A DNA stretch of 64,000 nucleotides from an uncultured bacterium (lineage in GTDB: Bacteria > Elusimicrobiota > Elusimicrobia > Elusimicrobiales > Elusimicrobiaceae), in the NCBI GenBank assembly GCA_949291545.1, contig CASEWB010000006.1, forward strand, positions 372,001 through 436,000, given 5' to 3'. Made by a program: the position numbers and the translations under genes. This document shows, one piece after another, positions 63,141-64,000 of the stretch. The number at the start of each line of letters is the position of its first letter. Positions within the stretch are counted from its first letter, which is position 1. Under the pieces are notes generated by a model. That model saw only the letters and a program-made list of their open reading frames with translations, had not been told where the DNA came from and did not search any database.

Positions 63141-63863
63141 TTAAAACATATACGATAGTTTGAACATAGCCGTTATATAGTGTAGGTTTTCGCCGCCCAA
63201 GCCAGGGGCGAATTGGCCGTAGTCAAAACGAAAGCTTTGGTATCTTCCTTCCAGCCCCACAGCCACGCACCCGCCAAACGGTGCTCCAACCCAACCCCTA
63301 CATAGTAGGTAAACGAACGGCTGCTAGCAGACAGACGGTCCTCTGTATCCGTCGTCAACACCACCGCCCGTTTCCGCAAAACTGTTTTTGAGAGTGCTTT
63401 TTGCCCAGGCAATCCCCGCGCCCAAGGGAATGTAAACGCGCCATGCACTGCGTGGGTTCAACGTCAAACGGCCGGCAAACATTATGTTATGCACGTCCAT
63501 ATCCTGGTCCACTGTCGCTTTCATATGCTGTCCGCCGCCCCAGGCATGTAATTCGTCGGTAGCTCCATCAAAAAAATGGGCGTTATACTCCGCGCCAAAC
63601 GCCCAGTACGAGCGAATGGCATATAGATATTGCGCCCCGAAAGCTACGCTTTCATCTCCCCAACCCAAATCCTGCGTTTTGCCCAAGGATAAGCCGGTAT
63701 CATCGGTAAAATTCCACGGCAGATGGGTGTTGTTCGTCGCGCCGCCAGCCCCTACAAATACGGAAACCATTTGGTCGCCTTTTTGCAATCCTTGCGCCAA
63801 TGCAGGCACAGGGCACAGCCCAAGCAACCCCGCTACAACGGTGAGGGATATCCATTTTTTCAT
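63141..63863 (-). pseudogene. Outer-membrane beta-barrel protein broken by two frameshifts
   Basis: The gene starts at 63863 with a signal peptide (MKKWISLTVVAGLLGLCPVPALAQ) and a barrel with alternating strands (VSVFVGAGGATNN, VAFGAQYLYAIRSYWAFGAEYNAHFF, HNIMFAGRLTL, WRVYIPLGAGIAWAKSTL). That frame stops at 63324, but the same protein clearly goes on in a second frame (TDTEDRLSASSRSFTYYVGVG) and then a third (GAPFGGCVAVGLEGRYQSF...GENLHYITAMFKLSYMF). The third frame ends in Phe, the usual barrel C-terminal signal, at the TAA 63143-63141. Either a real pseudogene or assembly errors. Confidence 0.75.
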
Positions 63864-63898
63864 ATATCCTCCTGAGGGAATGTTTTGCTGTTACAAAT

Positions 63899-63926
63899 AA
63901 AGCCGTTCCCAACAGGGAACGGCTTT
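63899..63926 (-). terminator. Terminator after the gene at the window end
   Basis: AAAGCCGTTCCC (63899-63910), loop AACA, GGGAACGGCTTT (63915-63926). Nearly symmetrical. Confidence 0.8.
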
Positions 63927-63930
63927 AAAA

Positions 63931-64000
63931 TTATAACGGCGGCAGCGGACCTACGTCCCCGCCGGACGGTACGGCATACGGCGTTTTTAACAGCTGTTTT
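63931..64000 (-). CDS. C-terminal end of a gene entering from beyond the window
   Basis: On the minus strand an open frame from the window edge gives KQLLKTPYAVPSGGDVGPLPPL followed by TAA at 63933-63931, then a terminator. Only 22 residues are seen. The Pro/Gly-rich tail gives no hint of function. Confidence 0.5.
   Translation of the reverse strand, partial: KQLLKTPYAVPSGGDVGPLPPL

Overview
The window reads as chromosome of a Gram-negative, fermentative bacterium, most likely a gut-associated member of the Elusimicrobiota (Elusimicrobium-like). This placement is an inference: it rests on recalled gene content (mannose-type PTS, an orphan type IV pilin-like gene, a pyruvoyl arginine decarboxylase with agmatinase, many small secreted proteins and lipoproteins, an outer-membrane barrel, Lnt) and not on a marker-gene tree. 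Coding density is high, genes sit in tight operons with 1-26 base overlaps, and GC-rich hairpin terminators followed by T-runs close most operons. I see no phage, insertion sequence, CRISPR array or rRNA. One tRNA (Gly-GCC) is present.

Layout. 1-5.3 kb (+): PTS EIIC, EIID, HPr, EI, then lepA. 5.5-6.8 kb (+): folD and a lipoprotein. 6.8-7.6 kb (-): a glycerophosphodiesterase. 7.56-8.10 kb: a gene-free stretch rich in hairpins. 8.1-16.2 kb (-): one long operon secA, Cys-rich secreted protein, lnt, prfB, hemW, cofE-like, mscL. 16.2-18.2 kb (-): three small exported proteins (coiled-coil, CcmI-C-like, SH3). 18.4-19.4 kb (+): nfuA-like and a PHP phosphatase. 19.5-23.4 kb (-): a 1292-residue exported/MFS-like chimera with an elaborate leader. 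23.8-29.7 kb: coaD, dgt, ankyrin protein, a metallo-hydrolase/HxlR divergent pair, tRNA-Gly, a membrane protein, yjbQ and a thioesterase. 29.7-34.1 kb (-): pilin and pheS-pheT-coiled coil. 34.2-38.0 kb (+): zapA, rarA, xseA, xseB, tlyA. 38.1-43.8 kb (-): glmU-prs-rplY-pth and rsmE-mtaB. 44.0-44.6 kb (+): YdeI-like. 44.8-48.4 kb (-): hrcA-grpE-dnaK. 48.7-50.9 kb (+): tatD, lipoprotein, membrane protein. 51.1-53.7 kb (-): infC-rpmI-rplT, a lipoprotein and a DUF2807 protein. 53.9-56.3 kb (+): nusB-ligA. 56.4-61.4 kb (-): M3 peptidase, type II pantothenate kinase, squalene/phytoene synthase-like, TPR protein. 61.5-63.0 kb (+): arginine decarboxylase and agmatinase. 63.1-64.0 kb (-): a frameshifted outer-membrane barrel and the tail of a further gene.

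How the parts fit: sugar uptake by PTS; envelope building (Lnt, SecA, lipoproteins, GlmU); translation and its quality control (LepA, RF2, IF3, L20, L35, L25, Pth, PheST, TlyA, RsmE, MtaB); chaperones under an HrcA/CIRCE-type switch; DNA maintenance (LigA, XseAB, RarA, Dgt, TatD); CoA synthesis split between CoaW and CoaD; and a two-step arginine-to-putrescine route.

The most interesting points are regulatory and structural. The 1292-residue chimera has a terminator-like hairpin lying inside a translated-looking leader ORF. A shared palindromic element stands upstream of two exported-protein genes. A recurring -10 box sits 6-9 bases before start codons that lack Shine-Dalgarno sites, suggesting leaderless mRNAs. 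A pilin start codon lies in the loop of a perfect 16-bp hairpin. An outer-membrane barrel is split over three reading frames.
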